64,000 bases of DNA, from assembly GCF_000730165.1 (NCBI RefSeq), contig NZ_CP022113.1:496001-560000 (forward strand), given 5' to 3'. This stretch comes from Nitrospirillum viridazoti CBAmc (GTDB lineage: Bacteria; Pseudomonadota; Alphaproteobacteria; Azospirillales; Azospirillaceae). Below are positions 27,489-35,355 of the stretch, piece by piece. The translations under genes and the position numbers were made by a program. The notes beneath the pieces were generated by a model that made no database searches, had not been told where the DNA came from, and saw nothing but the letters and a program-made list of their open reading frames with translations. The stretch's first letter is position 1; each line of letters opens with the position of its first letter.

Positions 27489-29440
27489 GCCTTTTGCCCT
27501 TCAGTCACGGCCGCGCGGGCCTGCCGCCAGGCGTCCACCAGGGTCTTCAGCTTGCCCGCCATCATGGCCACCACCTGTTCATCGTCCAGCCGGTTGGCAA
27601 GCCAGCCGCGCGCGACATCATAGAAGATGGTCCGCCCGACGGCGAAGCCCTTGACAATACCCGAGGGGGCCGCCGCCTGGAAGGAGGCCAACAGTTCCTC
27701 CTCCGGCGCCGAGAGGCCCAGCAAAACTACGCCCCGGCAATAGGGGTCGTTTTCCAGCACCGCCATTTCAATATTGCGCCAGGCTTCGGGGTCGGTCACC
27801 GGCTCCAGCTTCCACCAGTCGGGCTTGATGCCCAGGGCATACAGGCGGCGGATGCCGCGGGCCACCGTCATGGCATCGACGGGCAAGCCGGCCGGCACGA
27901 TCATCTCGACCAGCAGTTCGTGCCGCGTCTTGCGGCAGGCATCGAACAGGCGCAGCAGCTGCCGCTCCTGCCGGTCGCGCATGTCGGCGGCGTCGTCCGG
28001 GTGATAGAAGACCAGGCACTTGACCACATGGTGCAGGGGCCATTCCGCCAGCTCCGTCGCCACGTCGGCGGAGCTTTCAAACACCAGCGGGCGGGACTTG
28101 GGCACCTCAATGGGGCGGCCGATCCAATAGGGGTCGTCGGCGGAACTGGCCAAGGCCTCGAAGCCATAGCGGCCATCCAGCAGCAGGCCGAAGCGGTCGT
28201 CGCCGCCGGCCACCGTCTCCACCGCCCGCAGGGCTAACGCCTTGAACAGCGGGATGCGGGCCGGATCGGCGCCCAGCTCCGCCACCAGATCCTCGAACTG
28301 GCTGCGGTGGTCCACGGCCAGCACCGTCAGCTCGTCATAGCGGTGACGCCGGGTGGTGGCCCAGTGGATGTGTTCCAGCTCGGCGCTGTCACGCAGGCGG
28401 TGGGGCAGGCTGGGCTGGGCCAGGAACCATTCCAGTTCCGGCCAGGTGGGCATGGCGGGAGCGCAGCCGTGGCGCGACACGACGATGGCGCCGCAGGCGT
28501 TGGCCCAGGCGCAGCAGCGCTCCAGCGGCTCATCGCGCAGCCAGCCGCGCAGGAAGCCCGCCATGAAGGCGTCACCGGCACCCAGGACGTTGAATACCTC
28601 GACCGGGAAGCCGGGTACCACGACGCCCTCTGCCAGGGTGGCCGGAATGGCACCGGGGAAAACGGTGCAGCCGCCCGCCCCCTGCTTGCAGACGATGAGG
28701 GCGCCGGTCTGCGCGCGGATGGCGCCCAGCGCCGCCAGCGTGTCGGTCACGCCACCCAGGATGTGGATTTCCTCCTCCGTGCCGACGATCAGGTCGCACA
28801 GCGGCAGCACCTCGCGCAGGCGGGTGGTGACACCCTCATGCGCCACGAAGCGATCCTCGCCCCGGTCGCGGCCGGCCAGGCCCCACAGCACCGGGCGGTA
28901 GTCGATGTCGAACACCACGCGACCGCCGTTTTCCTTCACCAGCCGCGCCGCCGCCACGCTGGCGGCGAAGGCCTGGGGTTGGGACAGGTGGGTGCCGTTG
29001 ATCAGCACCGCGCCGGTGTGGCGCAGCCAGTCGCGGTCCAGATCCCCCACGTCCAGCGCCATGTCGGCGCAGTTCTCGCGATAGAAGATCAGGGGGAAGT
29101 TTTCGCGGTCGCGGATGCCCAATACCACCAACGCGGTCAGCCGGTCAGGGTCGGACACGACACCGGTGACATCAACCCCTTCCCGCTCCAGCTCTTCCCG
29201 GATGAAGCGGCCCATATGGTCCGCCCCCACCCGGGTGACGAGCCCCGTGCGCAGGCCCAGGCGGGCGCCGCCGGCCGCGGTGTTGGTGGGACTGCCGCCC
29301 AGGTACTTGGCGAAGGACGCCATGTCCTCCAGCCGGCCGCCGATCTGCTGGCCGTAAAGGTCGACGCTGGATCGGCCGATGGCGATCAGATCCAGCGACT
29401 TGGGATGGGTTTGGACGGGGGATTGCGCAGAAGACGCCAT
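27485..29440 (-). CDS. iolC: Bifunctional 5-dehydro-2-deoxygluconokinase / DUF2090 aldolase-like protein
   Basis: 651 residues. The first half (about 15-325) is a PfkB ribokinase-fold kinase: IGRSSVDLYGQQIGG, KYLGGSPTNTAAGGARLGL and FNVLGAGDAFMAGFLRGWL with the catalytic Asp. The second half (about 345-640) is DUF2090, with LTVLAVDHRSQFEDL, FGLLLDGRYG and VKGFAVGRTIF, a barrel related to the IolJ/LacD aldolases. The fusion is common in proteobacterial iol clusters and is thought to phosphorylate 2-deoxy-5-ketogluconate and cleave the product to dihydroxyacetone phosphate and malonate semialdehyde. It heads iolCDEB. iolA, for the last step, is not in the window. Confidence 0.94.
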   Translation of the reverse strand: MASSAQSPVQTHPKSLDLIAIGRSSVDLYGQQIGGRLEDMASFAKYLGGSPTNTAAGGARLGLRTGLVTRVGADHMGRFIREELEREGVDVTGVVSDPDRLTALVVLGIRDRENFPLIFYRENCADMALDVGDLDRDWLRHTGAVLINGTHLSQPQAFAASVAAARLVKENGGRVVFDIDYRPVLWGLAGRDRGEDRFVAHEGVTTRLREVLPLCDLIVGTEEEIHILGGVTDTLAALGAIRAQTGALIVCKQGAGGCTVFPGAIPATLAEGVVVPGFPVEVFNVLGAGDAFMAGFLRGWLRDEPLERCCAWANACGAIVVSRHGCAPAMPTWPELEWFLAQPSLPHRLRDSAELEHIHWATTRRHRYDELTVLAVDHRSQFEDLVAELGADPARIPLFKALALRAVETVAGGDDRFGLLLDGRYGFEALASSADDPYWIGRPIEVPKSRPLVFESSADVATELAEWPLHHVVKCLVFYHPDDAADMRDRQERQLLRLFDACRKTRHELLVEMIVPAGLPVDAMTVARGIRRLYALGIKPDWWKLEPVTDPEAWRNIEMAVLENDPYCRGVVLLGLSAPEEELLASFQAAAPSGIVKGFAVGRTIFYDVARGWLANRLDDEQVVAMMAGKLKTLVDAWRQARAAVTEGQKA

Positions 29441-29477
29441 GCCGGTTCCAGCCTTGGGGGCGCCGGATCAGCGCCCG

Positions 29478-29506
29478 ATAGAATGGAACATATATTCCAC
29501 GTTCAA
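29478..29506 (-). promoter_or_regulatory. iolC promoter with embedded GGAA-N6-TTCC operator
   Basis: On the minus strand TTGAAC (29506-29501) and TTCTAT (29483-29478) are 17 bases apart, a plausible -35/-10 pair. The spacer is filled by the near-palindrome TGGAATATATGTTCCA with core GGAA-N6-TTCC at 29485-29498. A repressor bound there would block RNA polymerase. The half-site layout matches the motif I recall for the RpiR-type IolR of Sinorhizobium, and an RpiR gene is adjacent. Confidence 0.65.
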
Positions 29507-29537
29507 TGTTTTTGTAAATAACGTATCGCCAAACGGG

Positions 29538-30425
29538 TCAGGCTTTCCGGCGGCGGGGCCGCGATACGCCCCTGGCGCTCGCCCGTTCGCGCTCGAACGC
29601 CAGGCTGATCACCAGGGTTTGCGCCAGGCACAGCGAGGCCGCCAGCGAGCGGAAGCCGCGCACCTCGGACTCGCGCACCTGCAGGACATGGACCGCCATC
29701 TTGGCCATGGGGCTCACCAGGCTGTCGGTGATGGTCAGGACCTTGGCGCCGGCGCCGGCTGCCGCCTCGACGGCATGCACCGTTTCCTCGGCATAGGGGT
29801 GGTAGCTGACGGCGATCAGCAGGTCGGATTCCCCAACCGCGCCCATCTGCTGGCTGGTCAGACCGCCCACGCCATCGACGAAGATGGTGCGCTTGCCCAC
29901 CTGTTGGAATGAATATGCCAAATATGACGCCACCGGGAACGCGCGCCTGAAACCCATGATATACAGGGTTTGCGCCTGGTCGATCAGCTTCACGGCGCGC
30001 ATGAGGTCGGCCTTGGTCATGGTCTGACCCAGGTTTTCCAGCGCCAGCGTGTCGCGTTCCACGAATTCCGCCAGCAGGTCGCCGCCGTCGCCGCCTCCCG
30101 CCTGGTGGTCCAGGGCGGCGTTGAACTGGCGCACGCGCTCGCCATAGCCCAGGGCGGTGTGGTTGGCCAGCAGGCCATCGCGCAGCAGGCGCTGCATGGG
30201 CATGGCGCCGGAATAGCCCAGCGCCTTGGCGAAGCGGACGATGGCCGAAGGCTGGACGCCCGAGCGTTCCGCCACCACGGCCAGGGTTTCCAGCGCCAGG
30301 TCGTCCGGATGGTCCAGGACGAAGCGGGCGATCTGCTGCAGCCGCTTGCTGAAGGTGTCGTAGCGTTCCAATATGGCGGCCCGCAGTTCCTCGGCCGTGC
30401 GCGGCACGGTGGCACTCCCCGTCAT
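29538..30425 (-). CDS. iolR: MurR/RpiR-family regulator, probable inositol repressor IolR
   Basis: 295 residues. The N-terminal HTH_6 domain has YDTFSKRLQQIARFVLDHPD and AERSGVQPSAIVRFAKALGY. The C-terminal SIS domain (about 130-260) has TLYIMGFRRAFPVASYLAYS, ESDLLIAVSYHPYAEETV and VLTITDSLVSPMAK. The start has GGAGGGG just before it. The gene lies between iolC and the divergent iolG operon, exactly where a cluster repressor is expected. RpiR-type IolR proteins of rhizobia respond to a phosphorylated inositol intermediate. The inferred targets are the iolC promoter and its own divergent promoter. Confidence 0.85.
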   Translation of the reverse strand: MTGSATVPRTAEELRAAILERYDTFSKRLQQIARFVLDHPDDLALETLAVVAERSGVQPSAIVRFAKALGYSGAMPMQRLLRDGLLANHTALGYGERVRQFNAALDHQAGGGDGGDLLAEFVERDTLALENLGQTMTKADLMRAVKLIDQAQTLYIMGFRRAFPVASYLAYSFQQVGKRTIFVDGVGGLTSQQMGAVGESDLLIAVSYHPYAEETVHAVEAAAGAGAKVLTITDSLVSPMAKMAVHVLQVRESEVRGFRSLAASLCLAQTLVISLAFERERASARGVSRPRRRKA

Positions 30426-30614
30426 CGCCCCTCCAAAATCCTATGTGACCCCAAGAATAGACGCTCACCGGGTGAAGGCAACGCCGCCCGGCGTTATGGA
30501 TATTCCATCATACTCCATGGTATGATATTTTCATTCCATAATGTGTTGATGACCGCCCCGCCGGCGCCGAAAAGGCCGGTCAGCCGGGCGGCCGGGCCTT
30601 GACAGGGAGCCTGC
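30426..30614. promoter_or_regulatory. Divergent iolR / iolG control region with dyad
   Basis: A dyad ATCATAC-N6-GTATGAT (30507-30526) has 7-bp perfect arms and the same 6-base spacer as the GGAA-N6-TTCC sites. TATGGA (30495-30500) and TCCATA (30535-30540) form a wider pair nested almost concentrically around it. Separate TTCC half-sites occur at 30503-30506 and 30534-30537, but no perfect GGAA-N6-TTCC is present. The AT-rich patch 30494-30545 is the likely core of the divergent promoters. Confidence 0.55.
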
Positions 30615-31610
30615 ATGTTCGACATCGCCATTCTGGGCGCCGGCCGTATCGGCCGCATCCACGCCCGCAACGTCGCGGCCCACCCGGCCCTGCGCCTGAA
30701 GTACGTCACCGATCCCAACGCCGCGGCCAGTGACGCCGTGGCGGCCGAAACCGGCGCCACGGTCACCGACCTGGACACGGTCCTGGCGGACAAGAGCGTG
30801 CGCGGCGTGATCATCGCCAGCTCCACCGACCTGCACCTGGACCAGGCCGCCCGCGCCATCACCGCCGGCAAGGCCGTGCTGTGCGAGAAGCCGCTGGACA
30901 TGGATCTGGCCCGCGCCCAGGCCGCCGCGCCCGTCCTGGGTGGCGACGTTCCCCTGATGCTGGGTTTCAACCGCCGCTTCGACCCGCACTTCGCCACCCT
31001 GAAGGCCCGACTCGAGGCCGGCGCCGTGGGGGCGCTGGAGACCCTGCAGATCACCAGCCATGACCCGGCCCCGCCGCCCGTCAGCTACATCAAGGTGTCC
31101 GGCGGGCTGTTCAAGGACATGGCCATCCACGACTTCGACATGGCCCGCTGGCTGTTGGGCGAACCGGTGGTGGAGGTGTACGCCGCCGCCAGCTGCCTGG
31201 TGGATCCGGCCATCGGCGAGGCCGGGGACGTCGATACCGCCAAGACCATCCTGCGCACCGCCACGGGCAAGCTGTGCGTCATCAGCAACAGCCGCCGCTC
31301 CGGCTATGGCTATGACCAGCGCATCGAGGCCTTCGGCTCGCAGGGCCTGCTGCGCGCCGACAACATCCTGGAAAGCAGTGTCTCGACCTGGGGCGGGGCC
31401 GGCGGCAACCCGGGGGCGGCCAGCGACGCCTTCCAGAACTTTTTCCTGGACCGCTATGCCGAGGCCTATCGGCAAGAGGTGGCCCATTTCACCGAGATCC
31501 TGGCCGGCACGGCCAAGCCCAGCGTGGGATACCACGACGGCGTGGCGGCCCTGGCCCTGGCGGAGGCCGCCGCCCAATCCGTCGCCACCGGCCAGGCCGT
31601 GCGCCTATGA
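30615..31610 (+). CDS. iolG: Inositol 2-dehydrogenase, Gfo/Idh/MocA family
   Basis: 331 residues. The NAD-binding Rossmann motif is IAILGAGRIGRIHARN. GKAVLCEKPLDMD carries the conserved EKP with the catalytic Lys, and GFNRRFDPHF and KDMAIHDFDMARWLLGEP follow, with the HDxD motif typical of inositol and scyllo-inositol dehydrogenases. It oxidises myo-inositol to 2-keto-myo-inositol, the first catabolic step. Its TGA overlaps the next ATG (31607-31610). Placement next to iolR and opposite iolCDEB supports the assignment, although a related cyclitol could be the true substrate. Confidence 0.93.
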   Translation: MFDIAILGAGRIGRIHARNVAAHPALRLKYVTDPNAAASDAVAAETGATVTDLDTVLADKSVRGVIIASSTDLHLDQAARAITAGKAVLCEKPLDMDLARAQAAAPVLGGDVPLMLGFNRRFDPHFATLKARLEAGAVGALETLQITSHDPAPPPVSYIKVSGGLFKDMAIHDFDMARWLLGEPVVEVYAAASCLVDPAIGEAGDVDTAKTILRTATGKLCVISNSRRSGYGYDQRIEAFGSQGLLRADNILESSVSTWGGAGGNPGAASDAFQNFFLDRYAEAYRQEVAHFTEILAGTAKPSVGYHDGVAALALAEAAAQSVATGQAVRL

Positions 31611-32989
31611 CGACGGCCCCGGCGCCTGCTTCCCAACCGGCCCTGAGGCCCGTCCGTGGCATCGGGCTGGGCGGCGGCCTGGCCGCCAACATCCTGAACA
31701 TGGTGGGCATCGGCCCCTTCATCACCATTCCCTTGGCCATTTCCGCCATGGGCGGACCGCAGGCCATGCTGGGCTGGCTGGTGGGCGCCGTGCTGTGCGC
31801 CTATGATGGCCTGGTGTGGGCGGAGCTGGGGTCCGCCTTTCCCCGCTCCGGCGGGCCCTACCATTACCTGCTTCACGCCTTCGGACCCGCCCGCCTAGGC
31901 CGTCTGTTCAGCTTCCTCTATCTGTGGCAGTCGCTGCTGATCGGTCCGCTGTCCATCGCCTCAGGAACCGTGGGCCTGGCGCAGTACGCCAGCTTCCTGG
32001 CGCCGGACATGAAGCCCTGGCACATGATGGCCATCGCGGCGGCCGTCTGCCTGGTGAACACCGCCCTGCTGTACCGCGACATCCGCTCCATCCAGCGCCT
32101 GTCCATCGCCATCACGGTGGTTGTGGTGGCCGCTTGCCTGTGGATCGTGTTCAGCGGCGCCCTGCATTTCGATGCCAGGCTGGCCTTCGACTTCCCTGAG
32201 GGCGCGTTCAAGCCCACGGGCGCCTTCTGGATGGGCATGGGCTCCGCCACGCTGATCGCCGTCTATGATTACGGCGGGTATAACAACGTCTGCATGATCG
32301 GCGAGGAGATCAAGAACCCCGGCCGCACCATCCCCCGCGCCGTGCTGCTGTCCATCGCCATCGTCGCCGTGCTGTACCTGGGCCTGAACCTGTCCATCCT
32401 GGGCACCCTACCCTGGCAGACGGCGCAGAAGTCCGGCGCCGTGGTGGCGGATTTCATGCAGGTGATCTATGGCCGCTGGGGCGGGGTGGTCGTTTCCGTC
32501 CTCATCCTGATTGCCAGTTGGGGGTCGGCACTGGTGGTGCTGCTGGGCTTTTCCCGCGTGCCCTACGCGGCGGCGGTGGACGGGCGCTTCTTCAAGCCCT
32601 TCGCCCGGCTGCATCCCAAGGGGCGCTTCCCCACCGTGTCGTTGCTGTTCATGGGCATGGCCTCGGCTATCGCCTGCTTCTTCTCGCTGGCCGACCTGAT
32701 CGCCGTGCTGATCGTCATCCAGACCTTGTTCCAGTTCACCGCCCAATGCGTGGCGGTGGTCATGCTGCGCCGGCAAGGGGCAGCGGCCCCGGGGCAGTTC
32801 CGCATGCCGCTGTACCCCCTGCCCGTCATCATCACCATCGCCGGCTGGCTGTATATCGTCGCCACCAGCCAGCCCCGGCACATCGCCATCGGTATCGGCA
32901 TGCTGGCGCTGGGTGTCGCGATCTATCTGGCGCAATCGCGGCGCGAGGGGGCCTGGCCCTTCCGGATGCCGGCTTGGCGGGCGCCATGA
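31607..32989 (+). CDS. APC-superfamily permease in the inositol cluster (substrate unknown)
   Basis: 460 residues with about 12 membrane segments. It has the APC fold start GIGLGGGLAANILNMVGIGPFI, then FPRSGGPYHYLLHAFGPARL, DYGGYNNVCMIGEEIKNPGR (the amino-acid/polyamine permease signature) and SRVPYAAAVDGRFFKPFARLHPKGRFP. Members usually carry amino acids or amines. Here it is coupled by ATGA overlaps to iolG before it and to a PfkB kinase after it, in a cluster with no ABC or MFS inositol transporter in view. It may therefore import inositol, an inositol glycoside or an amino-cyclitol (inference). Confidence 0.85.
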   Translation: MTTAPAPASQPALRPVRGIGLGGGLAANILNMVGIGPFITIPLAISAMGGPQAMLGWLVGAVLCAYDGLVWAELGSAFPRSGGPYHYLLHAFGPARLGRLFSFLYLWQSLLIGPLSIASGTVGLAQYASFLAPDMKPWHMMAIAAAVCLVNTALLYRDIRSIQRLSIAITVVVVAACLWIVFSGALHFDARLAFDFPEGAFKPTGAFWMGMGSATLIAVYDYGGYNNVCMIGEEIKNPGRTIPRAVLLSIAIVAVLYLGLNLSILGTLPWQTAQKSGAVVADFMQVIYGRWGGVVVSVLILIASWGSALVVLLGFSRVPYAAAVDGRFFKPFARLHPKGRFPTVSLLFMGMASAIACFFSLADLIAVLIVIQTLFQFTAQCVAVVMLRRQGAAAPGQFRMPLYPLPVIITIAGWLYIVATSQPRHIAIGIGMLALGVAIYLAQSRREGAWPFRMPAWRAP

Positions 32990-33924
32990 CCGTGACCAAG
33001 ACCCATGACGTGGCCGTGGTCGGCGAACTGTACATCGACCATGTGCTGAGCGGCTTCACCACTTGGCCCCAGCCGGGTGAGGAGGTGGTGACCGACGCCT
33101 ACACCCGCGAGGTGGGCGGCGGGGCCGCCAACACCGCCTGCGGCCTGGCCCGCCTGGGCCGCGCGGTCCAGCTGGTGGGCATCGTGGGCGAGGCTGACGC
33201 CGCCTGGTTCCGGCAGCGCCTGGCCCCTTATGCCCTGGACACCGGCGGCCTGCGTGTCGGCGACGGCGCCACCGGGATCAGCATCAGCGTCTCCACCCGC
33301 GAGGACCGCTCGTTCTTCACCCATATCGGCGTCAACCGCGCCCTGCCGGCCCTGCTGTCCGACCCGGCGACGGTGGCCGGCCTGGCCCGCGCCCGCCACG
33401 TGCATTTCGCCCTGCCGCTGGATCGTGCGGTGGCCGACGCCCTGCTGCCCGCCCTGCGGGCCGCCGGCTGCACCACCTCGCTGGACGTGGGTTTCCAGCC
33501 CGGGTGGCTGCCCGATCCGGCCAACCACGCCACCTGCCGCGCCGTCGACCATCTGTTGCCCAATGAGAAGGAGGCGGCGCTGTTCTGCGGCAGCGACGTG
33601 GCGGAGGACTATCTGTCCCTGGCCCGCCGCCTGGCCCTGCCCAATCCCGTCCTGAAGCTGGGGCGGCGCGGCGCCCTGGGCCTGGACGGCGACACGACCC
33701 TTGGCGCGGCCCCACCCCCAGTGGACGCCATCGATACCACCGGCGCCGGCGACGCCTTCGACGCGGGCTACATCGACGCGCTGCTGGACGGTGCGCCGGT
33801 GTTGGAACGCCTGCGCCGCGCCTGCATATGCGGCGCCCTGTCCACCCGGGTGGCGGGCGCCTTGGGGGGTATCCCCGACCGAACGGAACTATGGAGCACT
33901 TATGAGCAATCCTACCGATCGTAA
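32986..33924 (+). CDS. PfkB-family sugar/cyclitol kinase
   Basis: 312 residues from the ATG overlapping the permease stop. Motifs: VAVVGELYIDHVLSGF, YTREVGGGAANTACGLARLG (GG sugar-binding motif), LLPNEKEAALFCG, and DTTGAGDAFDAGYIDALLDG with the anion hole and catalytic Asp. PfkB kinases phosphorylate sugars, nucleosides or inositol. It is distinct from IolC, which has its own kinase half. Its 3' end overlaps the GH4 start by 23 bases, so kinase and glycosidase are made together. That fits a route in which a glycoside is phosphorylated and then split by GH4, but this is inference. Confidence 0.86.
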   Translation: MTVTKTHDVAVVGELYIDHVLSGFTTWPQPGEEVVTDAYTREVGGGAANTACGLARLGRAVQLVGIVGEADAAWFRQRLAPYALDTGGLRVGDGATGISISVSTREDRSFFTHIGVNRALPALLSDPATVAGLARARHVHFALPLDRAVADALLPALRAAGCTTSLDVGFQPGWLPDPANHATCRAVDHLLPNEKEAALFCGSDVAEDYLSLARRLALPNPVLKLGRRGALGLDGDTTLGAAPPPVDAIDTTGAGDAFDAGYIDALLDGAPVLERLRRACICGALSTRVAGALGGIPDRTELWSTYEQSYRS

Positions 33925-35278
33925 GATCGCGATGATCGGCGGCGGCGGCGTGCGCACGCCGCTGGTCATCTTCGGCATCAACGAGGCGGCGGAGGCCCTG
34001 GGCGCCCGCGAGATGGTGCTGTACGACCCCGACCAGGAGCGTCTGAAGGTCATCGCCGCCCTGGGCCGCGCCGTCGTCGCCAAGGAGGGCGGCAGCCTGA
34101 TCATCCGGGAAACCGCCTCTGTCGAGGACGCGGTGGAGGGCGCCGACTTCGTCCTGAACAGCGTGCGCGTCGGCGGCATCGCCTCGCGCGCGGCCGATGA
34201 GCTGGCGGCCATCAAGCACGGCTATCCAGGGCAGGAAACCACCGGCCCGGCCGGCGCCGCCATGGCCCTGCGCACCGTGCCCGTGGCCCTGGACCACGCG
34301 CGGGTGGTGGAGCGGCTGGCGCCCGGCGCCTGGATCGTCAACTTCACCAATCCCGCCGGACTGATCACCCAGGCCATCAGCACCCACACCAAGGCGCGGG
34401 TGGTGGGCATCTGCGACACCCCCACCGAGTTGCTGCACCGCATCACCCTGGCGCTGGACGCCCGGCATGACGAGGTGGTGTGCGATTATGTCGGCCTGAA
34501 CCATCTGGGCTGGGTGCGCCGCATCCGCCTGCGCGGCGAGGACGTGACCGACCGTGTGCTGGACGACGACAGCATCCTGTCGCAGCTGTACACCGCCCCG
34601 CTATTCGACTTCGCCATGATCCGCACCCTGCGGCTGATCCCTACGGAGTACCTGTTCTTCTACTACAGCCGCCGCCGCGCGCTGGAGAACCAGAAGCGCC
34701 AGGGCAGCAGCCGCGGCACGGAGGTGGAGCAGCTGAACCACGAGCTGTTCGCCACCCTGAAGGACCGGCTGGGGGCCGACGACGGCGAGGGGGCGGTCGC
34801 CGCCTACGCCGCCTATCTCAACCGCCGCTCCGGCTCCTACATGAAGCTGGAGGCCTCGGCCGGCTCGGCCTTCGACAAGGACGCGCCCTTCGACGAGGAT
34901 CCCTTCCGCGTGGCCAGCGGCTATCACCGCATCGCCCTGGACGTCATGACGGCGCTGTGCGGTGACAAGCCCGCGCGCATCATCGTCAACACCCGCAACG
35001 ATGGCGCCGTGCCCAACCTGCCGGACGACGACATCGTCGAAACGCCTTGCCAGATCAGCCGCGACAGCATCATTCCGGAACCGCTGGAGCCCCTGCCGGA
35101 CGAAGTCCACGGCCTGGTGCAGTCGGTGAAGTCCTATGAGCGGGCCGCCATCCGGTCGGCCATGAACACCGACCGGCTGACGGCGCGCATGGCCTTCCTG
35201 ATCCATCCCGCCATTGGGGAGTGGGAGCCGTCGGACCCCCTGCTGCACGATCTGCTGGACCGCTGCATCCACTGCTGA
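33902..35278 (+). CDS. GH4 NAD-dependent glycosidase (6-phospho-beta-glucosidase/alpha-galactosidase family)
   Basis: 458 residues from the ATG at 33902 (GGAG nearby). The Rossmann start IAMIGGGGVRTPLVIFGI binds NAD. Cys171 in GICDTP and His201 in GLNHLGW match the manganese-binding Cys/His of GH4, and FTNPAGLITQAIS is also family-typical. GH4 enzymes oxidise the sugar at C3 with NAD, then eliminate the aglycone. Members act on 6-phosphoglucosides, maltose-6-P, galactosides or galacturonides. The coupled PfkB kinase suggests a phosphorylated substrate, and the iolG context suggests an inositol-containing glycoside. The specific substrate cannot be read from sequence. Confidence 0.92.
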   Translation: MSNPTDRKIAMIGGGGVRTPLVIFGINEAAEALGAREMVLYDPDQERLKVIAALGRAVVAKEGGSLIIRETASVEDAVEGADFVLNSVRVGGIASRAADELAAIKHGYPGQETTGPAGAAMALRTVPVALDHARVVERLAPGAWIVNFTNPAGLITQAISTHTKARVVGICDTPTELLHRITLALDARHDEVVCDYVGLNHLGWVRRIRLRGEDVTDRVLDDDSILSQLYTAPLFDFAMIRTLRLIPTEYLFFYYSRRRALENQKRQGSSRGTEVEQLNHELFATLKDRLGADDGEGAVAAYAAYLNRRSGSYMKLEASAGSAFDKDAPFDEDPFRVASGYHRIALDVMTALCGDKPARIIVNTRNDGAVPNLPDDDIVETPCQISRDSIIPEPLEPLPDEVHGLVQSVKSYERAAIRSAMNTDRLTARMAFLIHPAIGEWEPSDPLLHDLLDRCIHC

Positions 35279-35355
35279 TCCCCCGACTGCTGACACGGGC
35301 CTCGCGAGGGAGAGGACAGCCCATGAGATACCGTCACGTTGATCAAGGGTTTTTG

